Assembly (NCBI RefSeq): GCF_004664715.2
Contig: NC_051086.1
Coordinates: 75,623,164-75,687,163, forward strand
Source: Peromyscus leucopus
Taxonomy: Eukaryota; Chordata; Mammalia; Rodentia; Cricetidae
Direction of reading: 5' to 3'
Length of the DNA: 64,000 bases
Below are positions 31,631 to 41,315 of the stretch, one piece after another (position 1 is the stretch's first letter; every line of letters begins with the position of its first letter). Position numbers and translations under genes: made by a program. A model generated the notes under the pieces. That model did no database searches, had not been told where the DNA came from, and saw nothing but the letters and a program-made list of their open reading frames with translations.

Positions 31631-32021
31631 TGTAGCTGAAGTTTTCCTGTGTCCCAGCCTGCTGGCAGTCGGGACAAATCTCTCCCACTCATGTCCCCCA
31701 AGTAAACACATAGAGACTTATATCACTTATAAACTGCATGGCCGTGGCAGGCTTCTTGCTATCTGTTCTTATATCTTAAATTAACCCATTTTTATTAATC
31801 TATAAATTGCCACATGGCTTGTGGCTTATCAGTATCTTACATCATGCTTCTCCTCATGGCACCTGGCAGCATCTCCTGGCTCATCCTTTTTCCACCCAGC
31901 ATTCTCCTTTCTCCTTGTCCTGCCTACACTATCCTTCCTGCCTGGTTACTAGCCATCAGCATTTTATTTATCAATCAATCATAGCAACATATATTCATAG
32001 CATACAGGACATCCCACAGCA
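31631..32021 (-). mobile_element. ERVK-like solo LTR with exact 6-bp TSD
   Basis: On the minus strand it starts TGCTGTGGGATGTCCTGTAT, carries GATTGATAAATAAAATGCTG, and ends GGAAAACTTCAGCTACA. The exact hexamer AGATAG flanks it at 31625-31630 and 32022-32027. TG...CA ends plus a 6-bp duplication identify a class II-type solo LTR. It is homologous to 16921-17220. Confidence 0.9.
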
Positions 32022-33059
32022 AGATAGTAAAGTATTGTCTTGTGATTTGCCAGATTAAAGTCCTATAAAAGATGCTTGATGTTGAACATAATGAAAACCC
32101 AGACATTAACACATAAGCAAATCAGTTAAAAAGAAACTGAATAAAGTTGATAAAATTTCAAGGTCATGACTGACACACCAAGTTATCAGAGAGGAATGAA
32201 ACCATGCAACAAATTTTATTTCTCAGCTCTTAATCACATAAAATGCAATATATAGGAAATAACGAGGGGAGGAAAATAAAGCCTAACACCCAATACTTGG
32301 ATTATTAGAAAGGCATCATTCTTTAATTAAATTGTTAATTGCTTTTATGCTGTGCTTCACTTATTAGAAATAAGTAAAAAATACTCAGAAAGTAAAATAC
32401 TTGAACACAAATGTTGAATCTGAGCTAAGAATTCCAATTGAATGCCTGGGGAGTGTCTTTTCAAAAAAGTATGCAAATAATGATTTTCCCAAGTAATTGA
32501 AATTTGACCAATAGGAGAAAATATTGTTCAACCATCACAAATTTTTTATTACTCAACAAGGCAAATAGAAATTTTCATAAAACTTGCATTCAAGCTCATT
32601 CTCTAAATAAAATGAATTGGATCTGATAAGGAGAATGTAAATGAAAAGAAGCGTAGCTGGGGTTAATTCCAGAACTTTTATTCTATCTGAGACAGTGATG
32701 TGTTCTTTGTTCAAAGGTTTCCCCGTCTCTTCAGGCCTAAGGATGACTCAACGGAGATGGCTAGATTTTCAGAACTCATTTCCTGTGTTATTCTTGCTTT
32801 CAAACCTTTCCCATGGCTGCCTTTTAGCAGTGGAGCCAAACTGGGTCAGCTATTGTGTCCCCTCACATATTGCATTTAGTGTTCCCTTGGGAGCTGTCAC
32901 TTTTCTTCTTCTTGAAATAAATTCACCTAAAGAGTCAAAGCCATTTGTCTCAATCAATTTCTCATCATTCTCTCTGGAGTCTTCAGAACTCACCATTACA
33001 CTGTCAAAAGTGTGTCATCCATGCATTCACTAAAACACAACTATTGAAAGCCTAATAAT
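32022..33059. other. AT-rich single-copy DNA; 130-codon frame without support
   Basis: The plus-strand frame at 32641-33033 is the longest one here not built on a simple repeat. Its product has no domain, Cys/His pattern or signal peptide that I recognise, and codon choice looks random. I see no splice or promoter context, so I do not annotate a gene. Confidence 0.5.
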
Positions 33060-33185
33060 AATAATAGTGGTTACTATTTACTGAACTCTTCAAATGTGCC
33101 TTGCCGGTCATGCTGGGAATTCAGTGATAAACAAAGCATTCTTTTGCCCTTGAGAAGCTCCCAGTCAATCAGAAGAGGCAAGTGA
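33060..33185 (+). repeat. Ancient MIR/L2-type repeat
   Basis: GGTTACTATTTACTGAACTC, ATGTGCCTTGCCGGTCATGC, GGAATTCAGTGATAAACAAAG and CCCTTGAGAAGCTCCCAGTC follow the order of a common mammalian relic ('tttattgagcacctactatgtgccaggca ... gatacag.gtgaacaa ... ctcatggagctt'). Confidence 0.5.
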
Positions 33186-33799
33186 GTGTCCCTGTTGCAG
33201 GAAGAGCTGTGTATTATTGGAGCCTAAAGGGAGAACAGCTCACTCCAGGAAGTGAGGTGAGCCTCCCACTTTCTCCATTCATGGTATCACCACCCCCTAG
33301 TCTTCAACACTTCAAAGTCATTCCTCTATTGACTTTTACCTTTTCACATCCCATGGTGATCTCTCTTTTGGACACATCTCTGCTATCCCTTCTTACTTGT
33401 AGTGAATTGCTTTGTTAACATCTCTAATATAGAAAACTACAACAAATTTTTAGTCAGCACTACTGTTCATCCTCAAATCATTACTATTCTGAGCAATACT
33501 GTTTCAAAAAGATGGCATTGGAATAGACTTGTCCATAGGGCCACTGACCTTTTCTTGTTTCCCTGTACATGGCATGTTCTTTAAGCTGTCTGAAGCTTAA
33601 AGCAGGCCCTTTGCTGTATCAAGGATAAATTTACTTTCTTCCCAAATTTATTTTTCTTGCCAATATTTTCATTGGGTAGATATAAGAACAAATCATACCA
33701 TTTGGCCTTTTTAGCACTCCATTATCAAAGGGCTGCCAGATGTCTACTAACAATGTCTACTCTACAATGCAGGCTACTCCTCAAAAGGAGACTAAACTT
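33186..33799. other. Single-copy DNA, nothing assigned
   Basis: No recognised family and no supported frame. Confidence 0.4.
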
Positions 33800-34008
33800 A
33801 AGTCTAGACAGATGGCTCAGCAGCTAAGAGCACAAACTGTGTTCCATGGACTCCAGTTGAGTTCAGTTCTAAGTACCCACATAACTGCCTGTAACTTGAG
33901 ATCAAGGGGATCCAGTGTCCTCTCTTGACCCCTGTGACACTGCACTCATTCAGAAACCCACATGTGGACACACATGCATACACATAAAAATAAATGAAAA
34001 AATGAGAC
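33800..34008 (+). mobile_element. B2 SINE
   Basis: TCTAGACAGATGGCTCAGCA, GCTAAGAGCACAAACTGTG, GACTCCAGTTGAGTTCAGTTC, ACATAACTGCCTGTAACTTG and CACACATGCATACACATAAA, then AATAAATGAAAAAATG. Full length. Confidence 0.9.
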
Positions 34009-34114
34009 AAAACATTGACTTTTAAATAATAGTGAAGACCATGCTAGAATTAAATGCAAAATAATCACACATGGTAAAAACAGCAAGAGAACTTTCAGAA
34101 ATATACTCAGATGT

Positions 34115-34292
34115 TTAAAAAAAAACTATTGTATAACTATAACATTGCCCTTTCCATTTCCTCCTTCCAAATACTCTCATGTAACCCCTCTTGCTCACTT
34201 TCAAATTCATGATCTCTTTTTTCTTTAATTGTTGTTATATACATGTATATGTGTAAATACACCCTGATCAGTCTGTATAATAATATCTCTTT
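34115..34292 (-). mobile_element. L1 3' UTR terminus, minus-sense part of an inverted L1
   Basis: CCTTTCCATTTCCTCCTTCC, CTCATGTAACCCCTCTTGCTC, AATTCATGATCTCTTTTTTC, TTGTTGTTATATACATG and CCTGATCAGTCTGTATAATA are the reverse complement of the extreme 3' UTR of a rodent L1. At about 34292 the orientation switches. Confidence 0.7.
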
Positions 34293-34532
34293 ACAATAGA
34301 CAAAGACCATTATAGAAAACCACAACAAACATTTTGAGTTACATAGCAGAGTCATGGAGCCTAGCACTAACTGATTTTATATTTATATAATGAAATATAT
34401 AATGAAATATATATTATATTTATATAAATATTATAATATTAAATATATATATTTAAATATATAATACATATCATATATAATGAAATATATTATTTATATA
34501 TTTGTTTATTATTATATACATTTTATAAAATG

Positions 34533-34583
<51 letters not shown>

Positions 34584-34880
34584 CAATCCAAACTTAAGTC
34601 TCAAAAATCATTGTGGAAGAGGAGGTGGAGAGACTGTAAGATCCAGATGAATAGGAAGTTTGCAGTGAGATTATGTTTCTTAGAGTTGTCAGAAGCTACA
34701 TCTATAAAGTCTTACCAACATGGCTGCCAAAATATGACCTGAACAAGGATGATACCAATAAACATGCCAATGTGGATGAAGAAAAGCCCATGAGACCTCA
34801 GTTCCTTACAGGCAACTAAGGCATGCTGACAACAGGAGCTATAGTCTTCCCCAGGGAAGAGCACATCAATTGGTTACCCA
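34293..34880 (+). mobile_element. L1 3' UTR, plus-sense part of the same L1, with AT expansion
   Basis: GAGTTACATAGCAGAGTCAT and GAGCCTAGCACTAACTGATT, then an AT-rich array at 34375-34578 ending in about 22 TA units, then AAGTTTGCAGTGAGATTATG, TCAGAAGCTACATCTATAAA, CCAACATGGCTGCCAAAATA, CTTCCCCAGGGAAGAGCACA and TCAATTGGTTACCC. This is an L1 3' UTR in the sense direction, lying upstream (in L1 coordinates) of the minus-sense part. Confidence 0.7.
34375..34578. repeat. AT-rich array with (TA)n
   Basis: Repeated ATAATGAAATATAT-like words and a terminal uninterrupted (AT)n at about 34534-34578. It lies inside the L1 3' UTR. Confidence 0.9.
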
Positions 34881-35309
34881 AAACACGCAACTTTTGCATA
34901 GACAACAGTTGCAGCATGGGATTTCCAAGGGACGGAAATTGTATTACATGTTAAAGTTCCCCATTTCCAATTATTCTATATTGTTTTTGCATAGATTTCC
35001 TTAAAATATATGCTTCTAAAGAGTTCTCTCTTGGTTGTTAACCCAGATACTTTTCATTTTTCTTTTAGAAACTGCTTCCTTTCCTTCATAGTGCTTTTCC
35101 CACTTCATTATTATAGCTTCATGGATGTTTTTACCATCTCTCTTGTGCAAGTTTATAACCATGATAATGATAGAGAATACCTTTATTTAATTCATTCATA
35201 CATAGCCAGCACTAGCTTACCACAGAGCAAGATTCACTAAGAACATGTTGAAGAAAAAGTGGTTGGTTCATTTTGCAGCATTTCTGAATGACCTAAATTA
35301 TAAAGAGTA
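34881..35309. other. Single-copy DNA, nothing assigned
   Basis: No recognised family. A 76-codon frame (35010-35240) lacks features. Confidence 0.4.
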
Positions 35310-35513
35310 GGTGCCTCACCCAGCCTTGATACAGGGAGAGGAGCTTGGTCCTGCCTCAACTTGATGTGCCATGCTTTCTTGACTCCCATGGGAGGCCTGT
35401 CCCTTTCAGAACAGAGATGGAGGAGAGTGGATGGGGTGGGGGTAGATGGGAGGTGAGGGAAGGGAACAGGAGGAGCGAAGGGAGGGGAAACTGTGGTTGG
35501 TATGTATAATAAA

Positions 35514-35515
<2 letters not shown>
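35310..35515 (+). mobile_element. L1 3' end
   Basis: GCCTCACCCAGCCTTGATAC, TTGGTCCTGCCTCAACTTGA, TGTGCCATGCTTTCTTGACT, CCCATGGGAGGCCTGTCCC, then G-rich GGATGGGGTGGGGGTAGATG and GGGGAAACTGTGGTTGGTAT with AATAAATGAA. About 200 bp of L1 3' UTR. Confidence 0.8.

Positions 35516-35560
<45 letters not shown>
35516..35560. repeat. (AT)n microsatellite replacing the L1 A-tail
   Basis: About 22 AT units directly after the L1 AATAAATGA end. Confidence 0.95.
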
Positions 35561-35563
<3 letters not shown>

Positions 35564-35644
35564 TGGGTGCTAGATTGCTTTTGTGAGTTTCAGTCTAGAA
35601 CTCAGAGGAATCAATTACTGATGAAGATTCCCATGCAGAATAGC

Positions 35645-35824
35645 TACCTCAGCCTGTTTTCCATTACTGCAACAAATGATCAAGACAATCAACTCTGTGA
35701 GTTCGAGGCCAGCCTGGTCTACAAAGTGAGTTCCAGGAAAGGCACAAAGCTACACAGAGAAACCCTGTCTCAAAAAACCAAAACCAAAACCAAAACAAAA
35801 AAAAAAGCCAAAAAAAAAAAAACC

Positions 35825-35875
<51 letters not shown>

Positions 35876-36195
35876 AAGACAATCAACTTTCAAAGAGGAA
35901 ATCAGGAAATGCTTGTTTAGCTCATGTTTTCAGAGGTTTCAGTCCATGATCAGCTGTACCATTGCTTTTGAGCCTGGGGAAGGGAAGCACATCATAACAG
36001 GCCATGCAATGATGGTGCAAGTCTTTATGTCTCACTTCAGCCAAAAAGAACAATAAAGATGAAAAGTTCCATAATCCTCTTAAAGGACATTCTCCCACGC
36101 ACGGGGGTGGGATGGGGTGGCGTGGGTTATAGTAACAGAAGGACATTAAATAAACTGACCTGAAAATAAAAGCCTCTAATGCCAATCTCAAGGTG
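35645..36195 (-). mobile_element. MaLR LTR (MT-type), interrupted by a B1
   Basis: CCATTACTGCAACAAATGAT and CAAGACAATCAACT, then after the B1, TTCAAAGAGGAAATCAGGA, TTTAGCTCATGTTTTCAGAG, GTTTCAGTCCATGATCAGCT, CATTGCTTTTGAGCCTGGGG and GCACATCATAACAGG. This is the antisense of a rodent MaLR LTR. The distal part (36060-36195) is diverged. Confidence 0.65.
35695..35875 (+). mobile_element. 5'-truncated young B1 with long A tail and exact TSD
   Basis: Starts at CTGTGAGTTCGAGGCCAGCC, so it lacks the first ~60 bases of B1. It continues through GGTCTACAAAGTGAGTTCC to GAAACCCTGTCTC, with a CCAAAACC-rich and then pure A tail to 35872. The duplication AAGACAATCAACT is exact at 35682-35694 and 35876-35888. 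Confidence 0.95.
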
Positions 36196-36397
36196 ATTTT
36201 CCTAGTGAGAACCCTAGTGGGACATTAGTATATAGGAATTATGGTCATCAAGTAGCAATATGGACTGGAGTAAATTATTGTCTTATCTGCCAAGGTAGAA
36301 AATAGGTGGTCCTGGACAAGGCTCAGTGGGAATAAGTTGGAGGCTCAATTGTTCCTGTAAAGTCCTCAAGTCAATGTCTGATGAATCTTGTTTTGTA

Positions 36398-36538
36398 TGT
36401 TTTTTGAGACAATTTCTTTGTGTAGCCCTGGCTGTCCTGGAACTAGTTCTGTAGACCAAGCTAGCCTCAAACTCACAGAGATGCTTGCCTCTGCCTCCCA
36501 AGTGCTGGGATTAAAGTTATGCACCACCACAGCCCAGC
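36398..36538 (-). mobile_element. B1 SINE with near-exact TSD
   Basis: TTTTTTGAGACAATTTCTTT, GTAGCCCTGGCTGTCCTGG, CTCAAACTCACAGAGATGC, GCTGGGATTAAAGTTATGC. Flanks CTGATGAATCTT and CTGATAAATCTT differ by one base. Confidence 0.9.
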
Positions 36539-36554
36539 TGATAAATCTTTTATA

Positions 36555-36596
36555 TCAATCAATCAATCAATTCATCAATCAATCATTAATCAATCT
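36555..36596. repeat. (TCAA)n microsatellite
   Basis: About ten imperfect TCAA units just beyond the B1 target duplication. Confidence 0.9.
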
Positions 36597-38770
36597 TTCA
36601 GCTGTATTTGTTCTTTGCCTAACAAAGAGCGAGAATTCATAACGACCTATGCATTGAATGAACAAATTTGTTTCTGTATCACATTAGGTGTCAGGAAATA
36701 TACAAAAAGTAGTTAACAAGTTGTGGTTGCCTATGTCCTTTAGGCACCCACTATAGACTACTACATCTTGGTGAATAAGATTAAAAAGTCATGTCATAGG
36801 AGAAAAATGAAGGAACAATAAAAATGGTGGAACACTTTTGTGCTCTATTACACATTCCAACTGCAGGTTCTATAGCTACTTTGAGATGAGAGAAAGAACA
36901 GCCAAAAAAGGATGGGACACAAGTATCTGTTCTTTTGCAATTCTTTATTGTGTGAGTTGGTCAAGGATAAATGTAACTTTTCTTTCATTTAACCCTGTCT
37001 CTGGGAATTCTTCATCCCATAAAACACCAGCCTTATAAAATTATAAAAGCACTAGCTTTTCTTCCTCTCATTCATGTTCTCGTTTTTATTTTATTCTTTT
37101 ATCAATTAAAAGATATAATTCTTAACTCTGACAGTACCTCTTTTTACTGTACATTCCCCTGGACTTTCTCTCTGCATATAATATCTATTTATTATATATC
37201 TGAATATAATATCAATTTATATTTGCCCTAATAAATATATTACATTGAAATATATTAACATATATAATAAGTATATATATATCAATATATATTTCAATTA
37301 TTTTCTATTGTGCAACATACTACAGAGAATGAAGCTGGTATTAAAATCACACTGTGTGGCTTAATTTCACTTCAGCAGCATGACTCCTGTGTTAATCAAC
37401 TTATTTTAGTCACAGAATAATTCTCAGCAATCATCCAGTGGTATCAGACAAGCCATAAGCTGAAGGTAATCAAATGAGTCTTGTAACTCTTTCCCTCTCC
37501 CTGCTATATGGAATAGCACATTTCTTCTGCTCCACATAGACTGCAGCTAAAGCCAGGTTCTAAATTGTTCTGGTAAAATTGCAACTGACTCTCTATTACC
37601 CCTATGAGTAATGGGAATCAATGTAGAGGATAATCCAAAATAATGGATGGTCCTAAATCAGTGATACTAGTCGTGATAGAATGATAATCTATGTTTCTGT
37701 TCTGGAGGTTCACCTTTCTTTTTAATTATGTTTTTATACCCCATAAATTGGCATAGAAAGATAGATTCACAGACAAAGTAAGAAACAAAGGAAGAGAGAA
37801 AGAAAGGCAGACCAACAGACAGAGGGGGATTAGCATCATTTTAAACATCATGCTTTCTTTAGTGTACTTCATACACACCTTATGTGCAGTCACTACACAG
37901 GAAATACCTTACTCTAGTTGACAAAGTAGGAAAATCATGGGTAACAGAGCATTGTGGGGAAATTTAATTCTGTGCTGAGTTAGAGAAATGTTCAAGTTTG
38001 GATCATTACCTACTTACTAAAAATTGAGGATATATATCATACTGATTTAGCTAAATTGGAGATCGTTTTTAGACATTTGTTTTATTGCAGGGTTCCACGA
38101 CAATGTGGGATATGAGAAACATTTTTGCATAGAATTTGGAAGGCAAGAAGGGAGCTGGCCACTCTGGTCTTTTCATAGGGTCAAGATAAGGACAGAATAC
38201 AATACTCTGTTATAACTCATATATTGCTGGGTTTTGACTAGCTCTCATTTAAATGTGGGTCAAGGGCTGGATTTGCAGGAATGTTAACTCCTTTGGGTGT
38301 CTTTCACATTATAATATGAAGATCTGGGTATCTGGTTTGTGCTTAGCCCCTTAAAGGATGTCTGCTTTCTTTGCAGATCCCTGCATTGTGAGGTTGAACT
38401 TAGGGGTGATGAAAGGCTCATCTGGATGTAGATTGTGCTGGGTTCTAGCCCAATTATTTTGTTTTTGCTTTCCTTTCTTCATGTCCTTCTGTTCTCTAAC
38501 TGCCTTACACAGGGACTCCATGCTGTAGGGACAGATGTCCAAGAATTTGCCTCATACAGTTTCTCTGCCCAGTGTCTACAAATCTCAGTCTCCATTCTTT
38601 TCTTTGTGATAGCTCCCCTTTTTTTTCAGAGCTCCTATCAGGTATTGTAATTGCTTTGTGATTGAATATAGACACAGAGAAATCCTAGGAAATTTTCCTC
38701 CACTCCAGACCATCATTTATAATCAGAAATATGTCTCTCTGACTCTGTGGTGAAAATAATGAGTAAAACT
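36597..38770. other. Long AT-rich single-copy stretch
   Basis: No repeat recognised. AT-rich palindromic words occur at 37180-37300. The part 37310-37620 is even in composition and may be non-coding conserved DNA. Frames of 60-72 codons lack features. Confidence 0.45.
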
Positions 38771-38834
38771 ATACTATATATAATATAAATATACTATAAC
38801 TAATATATATATTAGTAAATACCATATATAGTAT
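38771..38834. repeat. Nested AT palindrome
   Basis: The core CTAATATATATATTAG (38800-38815) is its own reverse complement. The outer arms ATACTATATAT (38771-38781) and ATATATAGTAT (38824-38834) are also exact reverse complements. Confidence 0.9.
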
Positions 38835-39324
38835 AGAATTATACTATGTGGTTTTACATTTTGTTCACATACTGTCCACAAACTATGTAATTTACATGTA
38901 GATAATCATGAGCTACATTAATAGGTGATGAAGTGTCACCACTGAAAACAAGGTACTGTATATTGTGATGTGAGCAACAGCTCAAGGAGTCTCCAATCCA
39001 GGAGTCACTAGTGTAATGAAGGCAAAAGATGTAAGCAAGCTTTGTGATTGCAGTGCCCTGATCTAGCGCAGACTGAAATAAATGATCCAGTGATCTCCCA
39101 CATGTATCTGAGAGTCAGACTTTGTAATTGCTTAAAATTTCCCAAAGCCTTATCTTAAGGAGTTGCTGTGAGAAATGAACACATTGGTAACAGACATAGA
39201 GACTGCAGGATGAAGCTTAGAACTTGGGAGTGAGTTAATGGTGATTATTTCTTCTATTTGTGTTTCTTTGATTTTTGCTGGCTTTAGTAGATCTTTAAAG
39301 TAACCTTGAAATGCTATTAACATG
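38835..39324. other. Single-copy DNA, nothing assigned
   Basis: No recognised family. Confidence 0.4.
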
Positions 39325-39420
39325 TATTCTACTTAACAAGAAATGAGCACAGAGTATGTGAATGACTTGCCTAAGGTCATTGGAAAGTGGTAAACAAGGA
39401 CTGGGAGTCTAATCTGTTGA
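39325..39420 (+). repeat. MIR core fragment
   Basis: GTGAATGACTTGCCTAAGGT with CATTGGAAAGTGGTAAACAAG and GACTGGGAGTCTAATCTG follows the MIR core ('acttgcccaaggtcacacagctagtaagtgg...ggattcgaaccc'). Confidence 0.6.
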
Positions 39421-39439
39421 AAGTACATTGACAAAGCCA

Positions 39440-39565
39440 GTATGCATGGAGCATGCACTATGACCTGTACACATTAGCCATTTAACTCTCAGAAAAACTC
39501 AAAATCTTATGCAAAATTCTTTTTACACAATTTTAAACTGATGCTTAAAGACTAAGAAATTATAA
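39440..39565 (+). repeat. Second MIR-type fragment
   Basis: CTGTACACATTAGCCATTTA, CTCTCAGAAAAACTCAAAAT, ACAATTTTAAACTGATGCTT and AAAGACTAAGAAATTA follow a MIR left half. It lies directly beyond the other fragment in the same orientation, with the halves out of order, so two copies rather than one. Confidence 0.45.
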
Positions 39566-39647
39566 CCGTATCTGTATAGGATTATTATTCCTTCAGAAAT
39601 AAGGAAAGAGGTTTGCACAGAAATCAGGCGTGCTGTCTCCAAGTCTC

Positions 39648-39655
39648 TTTTTCTC

Positions 39656-39723
<68 letters not shown>

Positions 39724-39725
39724 TC
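39648..39725. repeat. (TTTC)n microsatellite
   Basis: About 17 uninterrupted TTTC units. Confidence 0.97.
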
Positions 39726-39754
39726 ATGAGTATTTGCTTCTTGCTATTCTTTTT

Positions 39755-40330
39755 TTGTAATTTCAATTTTTATTGAAAATAATTTTTTTCAGAGGATATA
39801 TTCTGATCACAATTTACCCTCCCCAAACTCTTCCCAGATCCTCCCAACCTCTCACAACCACCCAAATCATGCAATTTCTCTTAATCTCTTATTAGAGAAC
39901 AAACAGGCAACTAAACAAACAAACTACACTAGGGCAGAACAAACAAGCAGATTAAAAAAAAAGTCAAAGAAAAAGTACAAGAAACACATACAGTCTCAGA
40001 GATTCACATACAGAAATCTCATAAAAACAAAATTGGAAACCATAATATATAAGCAAAAGACCTGTAAGTTTAAAAATAAAGTGCCAAGACATCCTCCAAA
40101 ACTACCACTGAGTTCATATTGTAGCTGACTGCATCTACAACCAGGCGCAGGACCTGCCTCTAAGTGTGGTGTGTATATCCAGTTAGACCTTCTGCTTGGA
40201 GTAAACTAATTTTTCCTTTGTGAGTGGTTTTCATCTGCAGATAGGTTCTTGTTCTTTCTTGAAACCAAACTGCTCCCATGTTACTTTGCAGGATACATTC
40301 TCTACCTTCCAGCAGACATATGTCCTCAGC
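39755..40330 (-). mobile_element. L1 3' UTR, antisense
   Basis: CAATTTTTATTGAAAATAAT, TTCCCAGATCCTCCCAACC, TTATTAGAGAACAAACAGGC, AAACCATAATATATAAGC, CAAAACTACCACTGAGTTCA and AACTAATTTTTCCTTTGTGA are antisense L1 3' UTR landmarks of the Lx type. Confidence 0.75.
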
Positions 40331-40710
40331 CATCTCTGAATACACTGCCTTTCAACTAAGGATAATGTGCATTATTTTGCTCTCTATATCTCTCAAGTCA
40401 AACTTCAGCACCAAGTCCTCTTGGAAGTAAGTTCTCCTTGCTGCCCTTTTCACTTCAGGTAGAATTCTGGTCCTCCAAAGAGTCTCTCTAACATAGATAC
40501 CTATACTATGGCTATGCATGAATTTGTATTCTCAATAAAGCATGTATAACACTACATGTGATAGCCAGTCTGCATATTTATTAGGTGTTCTTTAGTGGGG
40601 ACCTTAAAGGTAGTAACTGAAATTGATTGGTCTGTCCAGAAGCTCTAGCATTGTTTCTTACCTACAAGCCTTCAGTTAATACCTGTTTTAAGGAATTAGG
40701 TAAAATCCTA
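40331..40710. other. Single-copy DNA, nothing assigned
   Basis: No recognised family or supported frame. Confidence 0.4.
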
Positions 40711-40796
40711 TTCCTTCTCCTTTTCCTTCTCCTTCTCCTTCTCCTTCTCCTTCTCCCTCCCTCCCTCCCTCCCTCCCTCCCTCCCTCCCTCCCTCC

Positions 40797-40830
<34 letters not shown>
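40711..40830. repeat. Compound pyrimidine microsatellite
   Basis: (CTTCTC)n, then (CCCT)n of about 11 units, then (CT)n, 120 bp of pure C/T on plus. It drives the 99-codon frame at 40627-40926. Confidence 0.97.
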
Positions 40831-40944
40831 ATGCAGCAATTGATAGACTGTAGATTTAGATATAAGGTGATGAAGAAAACACATGGATGTTCATTATTCT
40901 ATATCCTTTCAATAATATCAGCATAGAAGATGCTTAAGTCAGAG

Positions 40945-41315
40945 TGTCTTAGTTAGGGTTTTGTTGCTGTGAAGAGACACCATGACTACAGCAATTCTTA
41001 CAAAAAAAATATTTAATTGGGGCTGGCTTATAGTTCAGAGGTTTAGTCTGTTATCATCATGGTGGGAAATGTGACAAAATGCAGGCAGACATGATGATGG
41101 AAAAGTAGCTGAAAGTTCTACATCTTGACCCATAGGCAACAGAAGGAGACTGTGTGCCACATTGGGCATAGCTTGAGCATATGAGACCTCAAAGCCCACC
41201 CCTACAGTAATACACTTTTTCCAACAAGGCCACACCTCCTGATAGTGCCACTCCCTATGGGCCAAGGATTCAAACACATGAGTCTATGGGGACCATTTCT
41301 ATTCAAACCACCACA
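40945..41315 (-). mobile_element. 3' LTR of the ERVL-type element
   Basis: Plus-strand landmarks TGTCTTAGTTAGGGTTTTGT, GAAGAGACACCATGACTACA, ATTTAATTGGGGCTGGCTTA, TTATCATCATGGTGGGAAAT, CAACAAGGCCACACCTCC and TCAAACCACCACA. The sense AATTAAA polyadenylation signal falls about 60 bp from the LTR 3' end. Roughly four bases in five match the other LTR by eye. Confidence 0.9.
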
